From 66-474 sp039923855 (GTDB lineage: Bacteria; Pseudomonadota; Gammaproteobacteria; Xanthomonadales; Rhodanobacteraceae), in NCBI GenBank assembly GCA_039923855.1, contig JBDTBW010000035.1, positions 1-64,000 of the forward strand: a stretch of 64,000 bases of DNA, read 5' to 3'. Both the position numbers and the translations under genes were made by a program. The notes beneath the pieces are model-generated. The model did no database searches. It was not told the origin of the DNA and worked only from the letters and a program-made list of their open reading frames with translations. Shown here piece after piece: positions 28,936-37,648 of the stretch. Every line of letters begins with the position of its first letter. Position 1 is the first letter of the stretch.

Positions 28936-28965
28936 TTGACGCGGCTTTGACATGCTAGGTATGGT
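28936..28965 (+). promoter_or_regulatory. Possible sigma70 promoter for the M23 peptidase-anmK unit
   Basis: TTGACG (28936-28941) and TATGGT (28960-28965) are separated by 18 bp, 35 bp upstream of the peptidase ATG. The -10 match is imperfect. Confidence 0.4.
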
Positions 28966-29000
28966 ACGCCCGCCGCCGCTGTCTTGACCGGATCTTTACA

Positions 29001-30461
29001 ATGACTCAACGCCTGCGCAACAAGACCCCGCATCATGTCCGTCGTCAGGCGATCCGCCGCAAGGCACAAAGCCGTCATTCGCATTTTTACGCGCGTTGCG
29101 AGCATTGGTCATTCTGCCGTGATGCAATCGCCGCGCCCATCCGTTGGGGCCGCGAGCGCTGGGTACTGGCCGGCACGGCATTATTGCTGGTGTTGTTGAC
29201 CCTGATCGGATTGCCGGCGTGGGCCCGCGCGATGCGCCACCCCACCGCGCCAGCGGCGCGCACGATGCTCCCATTGAAACTGCCGCCACTGCCCTTGCAA
29301 CCGTCGGTACCGGCGATCGAGGATTGGCAAGTCGTGCATGTGCAAGCCGGGCAAACGCTGGGCGACATCTTCCACGCCGAGGGTCTGTCGCCGAACGAAT
29401 TGGCGCGCGTACTCGACAACAGCGACAAGGACGCGGATGCACTGCGCCGCATCCACCCCGGCGACGAGATCGCATTCCTGCTGGATGGCTCCGGAGATCT
29501 GCGCGCACTGCGTTTCGATCGCGATCCGGCCACCCGCGTCACGCTGCACGTCGACAGCGTCAGCGGCAAACTGGCCGAGGAAGTCACCCCGCGCGCGGTC
29601 GAACAACGCGAGCACGTCGCCCACGGCACGATTTCCGATTCGCTGTTCGCCGCCGGCAACCGCGCCGGCATGGGCAACGCGATGATCCTGAAACTGGCGA
29701 AGGTGTTCGGCTATGACATCGACTTCGCGCAGGACCTGAAGGCAGGCGACAGTTTCACCGTGATCTATGACGATGTGTACCGCGACGGCGAATATCTGCA
29801 CGAGGGCGACATCGTCGCCGCCGAGTTCGTGAACCAGGGCAAGACCTACACCGCGATCCGCTTCCAGCAGCCCGATGGCGATGTCGGCTATTACAGCGCC
29901 GACGGCCGCCCGCTGAAGAAATCCTTCCTGCGCACCCCGGTCGATTTCACCCGCATCTCCTCGACCTTCGGCATGCGCGAGCATCCGGTGCTGGGTTACA
30001 TGCGCGCGCACAAGGGCGTGGATTACGCCGCGCCGCAAGGCACGCCGATTTATGCGGCCGGCGACGGCACCATCAAGTTCCGTGGCTGGAAAAATGGTTA
30101 CGGCAACTTCATCGTGCTCCAGCACAGCAAGGACATCAGCACCGCTTACGGGCACATGTCGCGTTTCGCCAGCGACGAGCGGCTGGGCCAGCATGTGCGC
30201 CAAGGTCAGGTGATCGGTTATGTCGGCATGACGGGGCTGGCCACCGGCCCGCATCTGCATTACGAATTCCGGGTCGACGACGTGCAGCGCAATCCGCTGA
30301 CGGTCACGCTGCCGAAACCCGAGCCGCTGTCGGGGACCGCGATGGCGCAGTTCAAGCGGCAGAACTCGCCGCTGCTGGCGCGCATCCAGATGGTCGACAA
30401 CACCACGCGTCTGGCGCGCGCCGACAACCCGCGCGGGCGCGACAACCGTTCGCTCGATTGA
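29001..30461 (+). CDS. M23 family peptidoglycan endopeptidase (MepM-like)
   Basis: A 486-residue cell-wall hydrolase anchored by one N-terminal transmembrane helix (about residues 52-75). An OapA/LysM-like segment begins near residue 112 (VQAGQTLGDIF). The C-terminal LytM/M23 zinc peptidase domain has HKGVDY (first His/Asp ligands, near residue 338) and HLHYEFR (near 418). It would cleave cross-links in the periplasm during growth. It is the first gene of a unit with anmK, whose GTG is 6 bp beyond this stop. Confidence 0.93.
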   Translation: MTQRLRNKTPHHVRRQAIRRKAQSRHSHFYARCEHWSFCRDAIAAPIRWGRERWVLAGTALLLVLLTLIGLPAWARAMRHPTAPAARTMLPLKLPPLPLQPSVPAIEDWQVVHVQAGQTLGDIFHAEGLSPNELARVLDNSDKDADALRRIHPGDEIAFLLDGSGDLRALRFDRDPATRVTLHVDSVSGKLAEEVTPRAVEQREHVAHGTISDSLFAAGNRAGMGNAMILKLAKVFGYDIDFAQDLKAGDSFTVIYDDVYRDGEYLHEGDIVAAEFVNQGKTYTAIRFQQPDGDVGYYSADGRPLKKSFLRTPVDFTRISSTFGMREHPVLGYMRAHKGVDYAAPQGTPIYAAGDGTIKFRGWKNGYGNFIVLQHSKDISTAYGHMSRFASDERLGQHVRQGQVIGYVGMTGLATGPHLHYEFRVDDVQRNPLTVTLPKPEPLSGTAMAQFKRQNSPLLARIQMVDNTTRLARADNPRGRDNRSLD

Positions 30462-30467
30462 TCGCGT

Positions 30468-31589
30468 GTGGCACGCGCCGACAAAGCGCTTTATCTCGGG
30501 CTGATCTCCGGCACCAGCGCCGACGGCATCGACGCGGCGTTGTGTTCGTTCGATCCCGCGCCACGGCTGCACGCGGCGCTGACCCACCCCTATCCCAACG
30601 ATTTGCGCGCGCGCATTCTGGAACTCGCGCAAGGCGATGGTGCGACCACGCTGGATGAAATCGGCGCGCTGGATGCAGCGATAGGCGGATGCTTCGCCGA
30701 CGCGGCGTTGGCACTTCTGGCACGATCGGGCTCCGCAGCGGAAGATGTGCGCGCGATCGGCTCGCACGGGCAAACCCTGCGCCATCGCCCGAATGCAACT
30801 CCGCGTTTCACCCTGCAACTGGGCGATCCCAATCTGATCGCTGAACGCACGCACATCACCACCGTCGCCGATTTCCGCCGCGCCGATTTCGCCGCCGGCG
30901 GGCAGGGCGCGCCGCTGTTGCCGATCCTCCATGCAGCACTGTTGGGCGAGCACGGCGTGACGCGCGCGGTGTTGAATCTGGGCGGCATCGCCAACCTCAC
31001 GGTGTTGCGCGCGGATGGGCATGTCCTCGGATTCGATGTCGGGCCGGCCAACGGATTGCTGGATGCGTGGTGCGCGTTGCACAGCGGCGAATCCTTCGAC
31101 CGCGACGGCGTATTCGCCGCGCGTGGGCAAGCCGATGCCGCCTTGCTGGCGCGCTTGCTGGATGATCCGTATTTCGGCCTTGCGCCGCCCAAGAGCACCG
31201 GCCGCGAACATTTTCATCTCGATTGGTTGCGCGCGCGATTGAACGACCGCGTGCTTTCACCCGAAGATGTGCAGGCAACGCTGATCGCATTGACCGCGCG
31301 CAGCGTCGCCGATGCGGTCACGGCGCACGCAAATGATGCGGACGAAATCCTCGTCTGCGGCGGCGGCGTGCACAATCCGGTATTGATGCAAGCCTTGCAG
31401 CACGTTCTGGCGCCGCGCGCAGTGGCGAGCACCGCGCAAGCCGGCGTCGATCCCGATTACGTCGAGGCGATGGCGTTCGCGTGGCTGGCGCGGGAACGAC
31501 TTGAGGGCCGGCCCGGCAATCTGCCGAGCGTCACCGGCGCGGAAGGTTTACGTTTATTAGGCGGCGTATATCGACCCTTCGCCGCGTAA
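30468..31589 (+). CDS. anmK: Anhydro-N-acetylmuramic acid kinase
   Basis: Phosphorylates and opens 1,6-anhydro-MurNAc released from recycled peptidoglycan, giving MurNAc-6-phosphate; cytosolic. 373 residues, family length. The ATP-binding start LGLISGTSADGIDAAL is diagnostic, and GSHGQTLRHRP and NLGGIANLTVL follow. A GTG start was chosen because it places this motif at the normal distance from the N-terminus and lies 6 bp after the peptidase stop. ampG, the importer of the same recycling pathway, is the next larger gene on the opposite strand. Confidence 0.96.
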   Translation: MARADKALYLGLISGTSADGIDAALCSFDPAPRLHAALTHPYPNDLRARILELAQGDGATTLDEIGALDAAIGGCFADAALALLARSGSAAEDVRAIGSHGQTLRHRPNATPRFTLQLGDPNLIAERTHITTVADFRRADFAAGGQGAPLLPILHAALLGEHGVTRAVLNLGGIANLTVLRADGHVLGFDVGPANGLLDAWCALHSGESFDRDGVFAARGQADAALLARLLDDPYFGLAPPKSTGREHFHLDWLRARLNDRVLSPEDVQATLIALTARSVADAVTAHANDADEILVCGGGVHNPVLMQALQHVLAPRAVASTAQAGVDPDYVEAMAFAWLARERLEGRPGNLPSVTGAEGLRLLGGVYRPFAA

Positions 31590-31889
31590 TCAGCTCAGCG
31601 GTTTGTCCCACTCGCTGCCGCTTTCCGGCACCGTGTCGCCTTTCGGGACCTCGTCGAACGCCTGCGCGGCATCGCGCAAAAACGCGGCTTCCTCGGCGTC
31701 CCAATGGGTGGCGACCAGACCTATCGCGTCGCTATCGGCCTCCGGCACGTCCGGGCGTTCAAAGCTGGCGAACGCATGGCGCAAAGTGGCAACGATCAAC
31801 TCCTCGAGCGAACACTCGCGTTGCCGCGCCACCGTGCGCAGACGTGCGAGCAAAGCTTCGTCGATCTGCTGCAGGAGAATCTCGGGCAT
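31590..31889 (-). CDS. Arc/FitA-like ribbon-helix-helix protein
   Basis: A 99-residue protein whose first 45 residues look like a ribbon-helix-helix DNA-binding domain: MPEILLQQIDEALLARLRTV then ECSLEELIVATLRHAF. The remaining acidic part resembles antitoxin tails. No toxin gene (PIN or other) is adjacent. Two ATGs are possible, 31895 and 31889; the second is 9 bases from GGCGAGG and gives the compact RHH start. Its stop codon abuts that of the convergent anmK with no spacer. Function is uncertain: orphan antitoxin or small repressor. Confidence 0.65.
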   Translation of the reverse strand: MPEILLQQIDEALLARLRTVARQRECSLEELIVATLRHAFASFERPDVPEADSDAIGLVATHWDAEEAAFLRDAAQAFDEVPKGDTVPESGSEWDKPLS

Positions 31890-31925
31890 TTGCATGGCCC
31901 TCGCCGTTTTCGCCACAATACGTTA

Positions 31926-33209
31926 TCACGCCGCATCGGCAATCATCGGCGCACCCGCGCCGGGCAGGCGTGGGAATTCGGCGCGCAAGACCCACAACAC
32001 CAGCAGACCCGGCAGTGCGCAGGCCAAGGCAATCGTGAAATACACGGGCCAGCCCAATGTTTGCGCAACGACGCCCGCGACCGGCCCCAGCGCGATGCGG
32101 CCAACCGCATCGAGCGCGCTGAACAGCGCATATTGGGTCGCGCTGAAACGCTTGTCGCACATCGCCATCAGCAGTGCGACGAACACGCCGGTGCCCAGAC
32201 CCGAGGTGAAGTTTTCGCTGGCTACCGCGGTGATCAGCGCTCCGATTCCGTGCCAGCCCAGCGCCACCGCGAGGAATCCGAGCGCGCCCAATCCTTGCAA
32301 CACGCCGAACACCCACAGCGCGCGTTTCAACGGCCAGCGTTCCAGCAACAGGCCACCGACGAACGCGCCGACGATGGTCGCGGCCAACCCGAAAATCTTG
32401 TTGACCCAACCCACTTCGGCCAAGGTGTAATGCGCACCGCGCAGCAGGAACGTGGTCGAAAGACTCAGCGTGAACGCATTGCCGAATTTGTAGAGCAACA
32501 CCAGCGCAAGCCAAAACAGCGCGTAACGCCTCGAAAAAATTTCACCCAACGGATCAGCAAATGCGCGCGGCAGTGATACCGGCGACGCGGCAACGCCACG
32601 CTCCGGCGCGAACAGCGTGGCGATCACGCCGATCCCCATCAGCGCGGCCATCGCCAGGTACATGAAATGCCATCCGGCGTAAGCGGCCAGTACCAACGCC
32701 AAGCCGCCCGACACCAGCATCGCGATGCGATAGCCACCCACGCCCAGCGCCGCGCCGAGCCCGCGATCTCGCGGCAGCAATTGATCGGTGCGGTAAGCGT
32801 CGATCGCGGTGTCCTGGGTCGCCGAAAAGAACACCAGCGCCGATGCCAGCACCGCGATGCCCGTCAACGAGGTTTGTGGTGAAAGCCCGGCGATCACGAT
32901 CAGGCAGGCGATGATCGCTATCTGCATCGGCAACATCCAGCCGCGCCGCCGGCTCAGCCACGGTAATCGGTAACGGTCCAATAGCGGCGCCCACAGAAAC
33001 TTCAGCACGTAGGCCAAGCCCACTAGTTTCAACGCGCCGATCGTTTTCAGACTCAAGCCGCTGACCGCAAACCACGCCTCCAGCGTGCTGCCTGACAACG
33101 CCAGCGGCAACCCGGAAGCGAAGCCGAGCAGAGTGACCGCGACCAGCGTGCGTGCGCGTTGCGGATCGTGCACGTTGTCCTGTTGCGTGCCAATCGGCTC
33201 AGCGCGCAT
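31926..33209 (-). CDS. ampG: AmpG-type muropeptide permease (MFS)
   Basis: A 12-helix inner-membrane MFS transporter, about 427 residues, similar to AmpG, which imports GlcNAc-anhydroMurNAc peptides. The family signature FASGLPLAL...TLEAWF and the KFLWAPLLDRY loop (near residue 65) are present, as is the TQDTAIDAYRTD loop. Start options are 33242, 33221 and 33209; the last overlaps the upstream xth stop by only 11 bp. Lying close to anmK and an M23 peptidase supports a role in wall recycling. Confidence 0.88.
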   Translation of the reverse strand: MRAEPIGTQQDNVHDPQRARTLVAVTLLGFASGLPLALSGSTLEAWFAVSGLSLKTIGALKLVGLAYVLKFLWAPLLDRYRLPWLSRRRGWMLPMQIAIIACLIVIAGLSPQTSLTGIAVLASALVFFSATQDTAIDAYRTDQLLPRDRGLGAALGVGGYRIAMLVSGGLALVLAAYAGWHFMYLAMAALMGIGVIATLFAPERGVAASPVSLPRAFADPLGEIFSRRYALFWLALVLLYKFGNAFTLSLSTTFLLRGAHYTLAEVGWVNKIFGLAATIVGAFVGGLLLERWPLKRALWVFGVLQGLGALGFLAVALGWHGIGALITAVASENFTSGLGTGVFVALLMAMCDKRFSATQYALFSALDAVGRIALGPVAGVVAQTLGWPVYFTIALACALPGLLVLWVLRAEFPRLPGAGAPMIADAA

Positions 33210-34023
33210 CGATCGGGTCATCCACCGCCGCGTATTCGACAAGATAGGGCGCGTGATCGGAGAAGCGCGGTGTGGGGGTGACCGTGCAGGCCTTCAGCTT
33301 GTCGCGCAGCGAGGGCGTGACGATCTGGTAATCGATCCGCCAACCGATATTGTTGGCGCGCGCCGCACCGCGGTTGGACCACCACGTGTATTCGATCGTG
33401 TCGGGTTTCAGCGCGCGGAAACTGTCGATCCATCCGTGTTCGGGGGGTGGCGTGCCATCGCCGCAGGTGTCCGCGATGATGCCGTTCAACCAAGCGCGCT
33501 CTTGCGGCAGGCAACCGGAATTCTTTTGATTCGATGTCCAGTTCTTGATGTCGTTGCGCGCGCGCACGATGTTCCAGTCGCCGCAGATCACGTAGTCGCG
33601 TTTGCTTTTCAGCCAGTTGTCAAAGATCGATTTCAATCGCTCCATCGCGGTGAACTTGAAGGCCTGGCGTTCCTCGCCCGACGATCCCGACGGCACATAC
33701 AGTGACACCACGCTCAGGTTTCCGAAACGCGCTTCGATGTAACGGCCTTCGTCATCGAAGGCCTTCCAGCCGATTTTTCTCAGCACTTCATCAGGCTCGC
33801 GCCGAGCGTAAATCGCCACGCCGCTGTAACCCTTCTTGGTCACGGCATCGCGATAGAAACAATGATGACCGTCGGGGCGGAACATCGGGTCGGTGAGCTG
33901 ATCCTCCTGCGCCTTGGTTTCCTGCACGCAGGCCACGTCGGCCTTCTGTTTGCGCAGCCAGTCGAAAAAGCCTTTGCTGGCGGCGGAGCGGATGCCATTG
34001 GCGTTGAAGGTGATGATTTTCAA
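33199..34023 (-). CDS. xth: Exodeoxyribonuclease III / AP endonuclease
   Basis: DNA-repair nuclease of the EEP family, 274 residues. Motifs seen: NANGIR (metal-binding Asn), QETKAQ (Glu), YSGVAIY, CGDWNIV (catalytic Asp/Asn pair), and the C-terminal SDHAPY histidine. The family start KIITFNANG follows a TTG at 34021-34023 with no in-frame ATG nearby except one 20 codons upstream that would add unrelated residues; TTG is therefore chosen with some doubt. It overlaps ampG by 11 bp. The spacer upstream is a purine-rich repeat tract. Confidence 0.93.
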   Translation of the reverse strand: MKIITFNANGIRSAASKGFFDWLRKQKADVACVQETKAQEDQLTDPMFRPDGHHCFYRDAVTKKGYSGVAIYARREPDEVLRKIGWKAFDDEGRYIEARFGNLSVVSLYVPSGSSGEERQAFKFTAMERLKSIFDNWLKSKRDYVICGDWNIVRARNDIKNWTSNQKNSGCLPQERAWLNGIIADTCGDGTPPPEHGWIDSFRALKPDTIEYTWWSNRGAARANNIGWRIDYQIVTPSLRDKLKACTVTPTPRFSDHAPYLVEYAAVDDPIDAR

Positions 34024-34172
34024 GAAGGGTAGTGGGTAGTCGGGAGTGGGAAGTAGGGTAACGGGCAGAATGCATCGGCGCATAGAGGCCGGTGTGGATC
34101 CCGTCCCGCGTTATCATTAGTTGCGTAACCGCTTGTGCTTGACTTCCAATTTCCTATTTCCTCCTTCCGCCT
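34022..34172. repeat. Purine tract / pyrimidine tract spacer between xth and pyrE
   Basis: On the + strand, 34024-34061 is G/A/T-rich with repeated GGGTAGT / GGGAAGT units, and 34140-34172 is the opposite (TTCCAATTTCCTATTTCC). The same kind of paired tracts occurs in the atp operon spacers. Confidence 0.5.
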
Positions 34173-34174
34173 CC

Positions 34175-34816
34175 ATGCTTCCCCACCAACGCGCCTTTCT
34201 CGATCTCGCCCTCGCACGCGGCGTGTTGCGTTTCGGCGATTTCACCCTGAAATCTGGCCGGCGCAGCCCGTACTTCTTCAATCTGGGCAAGCTCGATTCG
34301 GGCGCGGCGCTGGCGCGGGTGGGCGATGCCTACGCGGATGCGGCCATCGCATCGGGTATCGGATTCGACATGCTGTTCGGGCCGGCCTACAAGGGCATCG
34401 CGCTGGCCGCGGCGTGCGCGATCGCGTTGGCGCGGCATCACGGCCGCGACCTGCCGTGGGCGTACAACAGAAAAGAGCTCAAGGATCACGGCGAAGGCGG
34501 CATCCTGGTCGGCGCGCCGCTCACCGGCCGCGTGCTGATCGTCGACGACGTGATCACCGCCGGCACCGCGGTGCGCGGATCACTCGCCTTGATCCGCGAA
34601 CACGGCGCGCAGCCGGCCGGCGTGCTAGTCGCGCTCGATCGCCAGGAGCGGGGCGCCGGCGCCTTGTCCGCGACCCAAGAACTGGCCCGCAAATACGGGG
34701 TGCCGGTGATCGCGATCGTCGGATTGGACGATGTGCTGGCCTATGCGGGCGAGCGCGCGGAACTCACCGACGAACGCGATGCAATGGCGGCTTACCGCGC
34801 GCAATACGGCGTCTGA
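34175..34816 (+). CDS. pyrE: Orotate phosphoribosyltransferase
   Basis: Joins orotate to PRPP to make OMP in pyrimidine synthesis; cytosolic dimer, 213 residues, typical length. Motifs: FTLKSGRRSPYFFNLG near the N-terminus, GPAYKGI, the flexible-loop KELKDHGEGG, and the PRPP motif VDDVITAGTAVRGS near residue 123. The ATG at 34175 matches the family start; upstream frame is repeat-derived. It is divergent from xth, an arrangement seen in other gammaproteobacteria. Confidence 0.96.
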   Translation: MLPHQRAFLDLALARGVLRFGDFTLKSGRRSPYFFNLGKLDSGAALARVGDAYADAAIASGIGFDMLFGPAYKGIALAAACAIALARHHGRDLPWAYNRKELKDHGEGGILVGAPLTGRVLIVDDVITAGTAVRGSLALIREHGAQPAGVLVALDRQERGAGALSATQELARKYGVPVIAIVGLDDVLAYAGERAELTDERDAMAAYRAQYGV

Positions 34817-34900
34817 ACGGCGAACCCGACGCCGCGAGCGGCGCGCATCTTGCATGACTTGCCCGACTTATACTCGATCCGTCTTCGCGGAGCCGTTTTC

Positions 34901-35563
34901 ATGCGCGTCCTTCCAAAATCCATCGCGATCGCTGCACTGCCGTTGATGTTGATCGCCGGGGGCGCGTTCGCCCAGAACGATGCGCCCACGACCCATTACC
35001 GCTGGCACGACGCGGCTGGTGGCCTGCATTACAGCGACGCCATCCCTCCGGACGCGGTGCGCTACGGTTACGACGTGCTGAATGCCGACGGCATGCTGGT
35101 CCGCCACGTCAACCGCGAATTGACGCCGCAGGAACGCGCCGCGGCGGCGGCGCAGGCCGCGCAAGCCGCGGCCGCCAAGCGCGCGGCCGACAGCCAGGCA
35201 CTGGCGGACCGCCAATTGATCGCCGCCTATCCGACCGAAGCCGAACTGCGCGAAGCGCAACAGGCCAAGCTGGCGCAAATGCAGCAGAGCATGCAGACCA
35301 CGCGCATGAATCTGCGCAGCCAGGAACAGAGTCTGGCCGATCTGCTGGCGCACGCCGCGGAACTGGAACGCAGCGGCAAACCGGTGCCGAACTTCATGCG
35401 CGAATGGCTGACCACGCAACGGGCGAGCGTCACCGGAGAACGCAACGAGATGGCGCAGATGCAGCGGCAGATCGACGCCACCGCGCAGCAATTCACCGAT
35501 GAGCTGCAGCGCTATCGCGCGATGCGGGCCAAGTTGCAGAGCGACATGACGCCGGGCAACTAG
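34901..35563 (+). CDS. DUF4124-domain periplasmic protein with coiled coil
   Basis: A 220-residue exported protein. Signal peptide: residues 1-24 (ALPLMLIAGGAFA). Residues about 30-60 form a DUF4124 domain (HYRWHDAAGGLHYSDAIPP), a short WW-like domain common in Xanthomonadales and Pseudomonas. From about 75 to 215 the protein is Ala/Gln/Glu-rich and predicted coiled coil. The function is unknown. The ATG at 34901 places the signal peptide at the N-terminus. Confidence 0.85.
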   Translation: MRVLPKSIAIAALPLMLIAGGAFAQNDAPTTHYRWHDAAGGLHYSDAIPPDAVRYGYDVLNADGMLVRHVNRELTPQERAAAAAQAAQAAAAKRAADSQALADRQLIAAYPTEAELREAQQAKLAQMQQSMQTTRMNLRSQEQSLADLLAHAAELERSGKPVPNFMREWLTTQRASVTGERNEMAQMQRQIDATAQQFTDELQRYRAMRAKLQSDMTPGN

Positions 35564-35587
35564 CAAAGTTTTGAACAAGTACCGCTT

Positions 35588-35684
35588 CGTCATTCCGAAC
35601 GCGGCGCAGCCGCGATCCGGAATCCAGCTCTTATTTGAAAAACTGGGTTCCGGGTTCTGCGCTATGCGCAGCCCCGGAATGACG
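35588..35684. repeat. Palindromic repeat element (REP/MITE-like), copy 1
   Basis: Outer ends CGTCATTCCG (35588-35597) and CGGAATGACG (35675-35684) are perfect inverted repeats. Inside are two smaller hairpins, GCGGCgcaGCCGC and CTGCGCtatGCGCAG. Related elements are at 39083, 41853 and probably 51059. Confidence 0.75.
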
Positions 35685-35713
35685 GCTCAAAGATCAAGTC
35701 GCGGTAAGGACAA

Positions 35714-35986
35714 TCAGCGTACGGCGCGATGTTGTTCTATATGTTCCGACAACGCGCGCAGCGAGCTGAAGATGCGACGATTATCCTGGTTGTCCGAACG
35801 CAACTGGAACCCGTAGCGCTTGGACACCGCCAGCGCCAGCTCCAGCGCATCGATCGAATCCAGCCCGAGCTCGCCGCCAAACAAGGGCGCATCCGGTTGG
35901 ATCTGCCCGGCCTCGACGCCTTCCAGATTCAGGTTGGTGACGACAAGTTCAGCGAGTTCGTGTTCCGCTGGCGTCTGTCCGGTCAT
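35714..35986 (-). CDS. Acyl carrier protein
   Basis: A 90-residue ACP. The phosphopantetheine attachment serine is in LGLDSIDALEL (near residue 43). It is not the housekeeping AcpP, which would lie in a fab cluster. It is divergent from the XanB2-like chorismatase gene across 124 bp; in Xanthomonas an ACP (XanC) and XanB2 belong to the xanthomonadin pigment cluster. This suggests a pigment or aryl-polyene role, but no ketosynthase or other pigment gene is adjacent here. Confidence 0.9.
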   Translation of the reverse strand: MTGQTPAEHELAELVVTNLNLEGVEAGQIQPDAPLFGGELGLDSIDALELALAVSKRYGFQLRSDNQDNRRIFSSLRALSEHIEQHRAVR

Positions 35987-36110
35987 GTTGTTCGTGCTTC
36001 AACGCCGCCCCTATGGCAGCCATGCAGTGTAATATAGCCGGCTTTTGACGGGCTTTCATGACCATGCGACACACGATGATTTTCCCGCCAAAGATTGATG
36101 GCTTCGCGCG

Positions 36111-37079
36111 GTGAGCGTCGACGATCTTGCGCGCTTCACGGTGGACTATCGCGAAGCTGATCCGCTCGCGTTGCTCGGCGAACCCGGCACGCTGGCGTTG
36201 ATCGATTTCGGTGCCGATGCCGCGCCCGGCAAACCCGATCCACGTTGCCTGCGCGTGCCGCTCAACGCTGTCACGCGCGCGCCGCACGAACATTGGCGCG
36301 TCGATGCGCCCATCGATTCCGGCTTGAACGGGGCGTTGCGCTGGACCGCCGGCGGCGGCTGGATGTTCGTCGCATTGGACGTGGACGAAGCCATCCACGG
36401 CGGCATCGAAGCCGCGGCCGAACACGCGTACCGCACGTTGTGCGGTTTCGTTGGCACGCGCGCGGAGCGCCATTTTCTGCGGCTGTGGAATTATCTGCAC
36501 GCGATCAATGAGGGCGACGGCGACGCCGAGCGCTATCGCCGTTTCTGCATCGGCCGCGCGCACGTGCTAACGGAGCATTGCATCGACCGCTATCCCGCCG
36601 CGAGCGCGATCGGCCATCGTGGGCCGCCGGGTTTGCTGCAGGTGTTTGCGCTGTGCGCGGCGACGCCGGGAGCCGCACTGGAAAATCCGCGCCAGGTCAG
36701 CGCCTGGCGTTACCCGCGCGATTACGGCCCGACGCCACCCAGTTTCGCGCGCGCGATGCGGCTGCCCAATGACTCGCTGGCGATCTCCGGCACCGCGGCG
36801 ATCGTCGGTCACGCCTCGCGCCACGAGCGTGATCTGGCCGCGCAGATCGACGAGACCTTCGCCAATCTCGACGCGCTGCTCGATGCGGCAATGCTGCCAG
36901 CCTTCGATGTGCATTCGCCGTTGAAGGTCTATCTGCGGCGCGCGGAAGATGCGCCGGTGGTGGAAGCGGCCCTGGCGCGTTATCTCGATCCCGCGGTGCC
37001 GCGGCTGCTGCTCGCCGGTGATATCTGCCGCCGCGAATTGCTGGTGGAAATCGACGGTTGGTCGCAGACATCGCGCTGA
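36111..37079 (+). CDS. xanB2: Chorismatase, XanB2/FkbO/Hyg5 family
   Basis: A 322-residue protein similar to the chorismatases often misnamed 'pteridine-dependent dioxygenase'. XanB2 in Xanthomonas converts chorismate to 3- and 4-hydroxybenzoate, which feed xanthomonadin pigment and ubiquinone. Visible family features include RFCIGRAHVL, YPAASAIG, SISGTAAIVGH-like ISGTAAIVGHASRH, and the C-terminal AGDICRRELLVEIDG. A GTG at 36111 is the first possible start after an in-frame stop. It is divergent from the ACP. The symbol rests on family resemblance and on the ACP neighbour. Confidence 0.85.
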   Translation: MSVDDLARFTVDYREADPLALLGEPGTLALIDFGADAAPGKPDPRCLRVPLNAVTRAPHEHWRVDAPIDSGLNGALRWTAGGGWMFVALDVDEAIHGGIEAAAEHAYRTLCGFVGTRAERHFLRLWNYLHAINEGDGDAERYRRFCIGRAHVLTEHCIDRYPAASAIGHRGPPGLLQVFALCAATPGAALENPRQVSAWRYPRDYGPTPPSFARAMRLPNDSLAISGTAAIVGHASRHERDLAAQIDETFANLDALLDAAMLPAFDVHSPLKVYLRRAEDAPVVEAALARYLDPAVPRLLLAGDICRRELLVEIDGWSQTSR

Positions 37080-37085
37080 CAGGAT

Positions 37086-37607
37086 TTAGTCCGCGGCATG
37101 GAGTACGAGCAACCATGCGCTGCGGCACCCCGAAATAATCAGGATGACGGGCACACTGACGAGCAATGACCCTATCGCGGACAAATTCTGCGATTGGATC
37201 AGCAGTAAAACGCTTGCCGACAACACGCCGAGATTGCCGAGGATCGACAATCCGAGACGTTGAACCAGCAATCCGCGCGGCGCGCTGGCGCCTTCGGCGC
37301 GGCGCACGATCCAAAGACTGCGTAGCGCCTCAAACATTCCCACCGCGCCGAGAATGGCGAGCACCAGCCCAAGATTGTCGCGCGGCATCTGGGGGATCAA
37401 CATGGACAACGACAGCACCAGCACCAGAAGAAAGTCGCCCAGCGTTTGCCGGGCGAACGCGCGCAACGCCGGGTTGCCGCGCAACCCCAATGCCTTGATA
37501 TTGAATGTCAGCGCGACAAACACCAGGCCGACCAAGCTACCGCTGACCTGCGCGGTGGCGCCGAAGTATGGCGAGAGCGAATTCGTGATCTGGGAAATGG
37601 GGTCCAT
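37086..37607 (-). CDS. Integral membrane protein, unknown
   Basis: A 173-residue inner-membrane protein with four hydrophobic helices: about residues 20-37 (VSGSLVGLVFVALTFNI), 57-73, 80-97 and 120-170 (two). I recognise no family. Its 3' end lies 6 bp from the convergent chorismatase stop, and glmU lies upstream on the same strand ending 42 bp before this start, so it may be co-transcribed downstream of glmU. Confidence 0.7.
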   Translation of the reverse strand: MDPISQITNSLSPYFGATAQVSGSLVGLVFVALTFNIKALGLRGNPALRAFARQTLGDFLLVLVLSLSMLIPQMPRDNLGLVLAILGAVGMFEALRSLWIVRRAEGASAPRGLLVQRLGLSILGNLGVLSASVLLLIQSQNLSAIGSLLVSVPVILIISGCRSAWLLVLHAAD

Positions 37608-37648
37608 GCGCGGTCGCCATCAAGAACGCGTATCGGCAAGCTTGCAGC

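Noticed and set aside
29181..31217. A 678-codon minus-strand frame across the M23 peptidase and anmK genes.
   Set aside because: Same antisense effect; it spans two unrelated well-conserved genes on the other strand.
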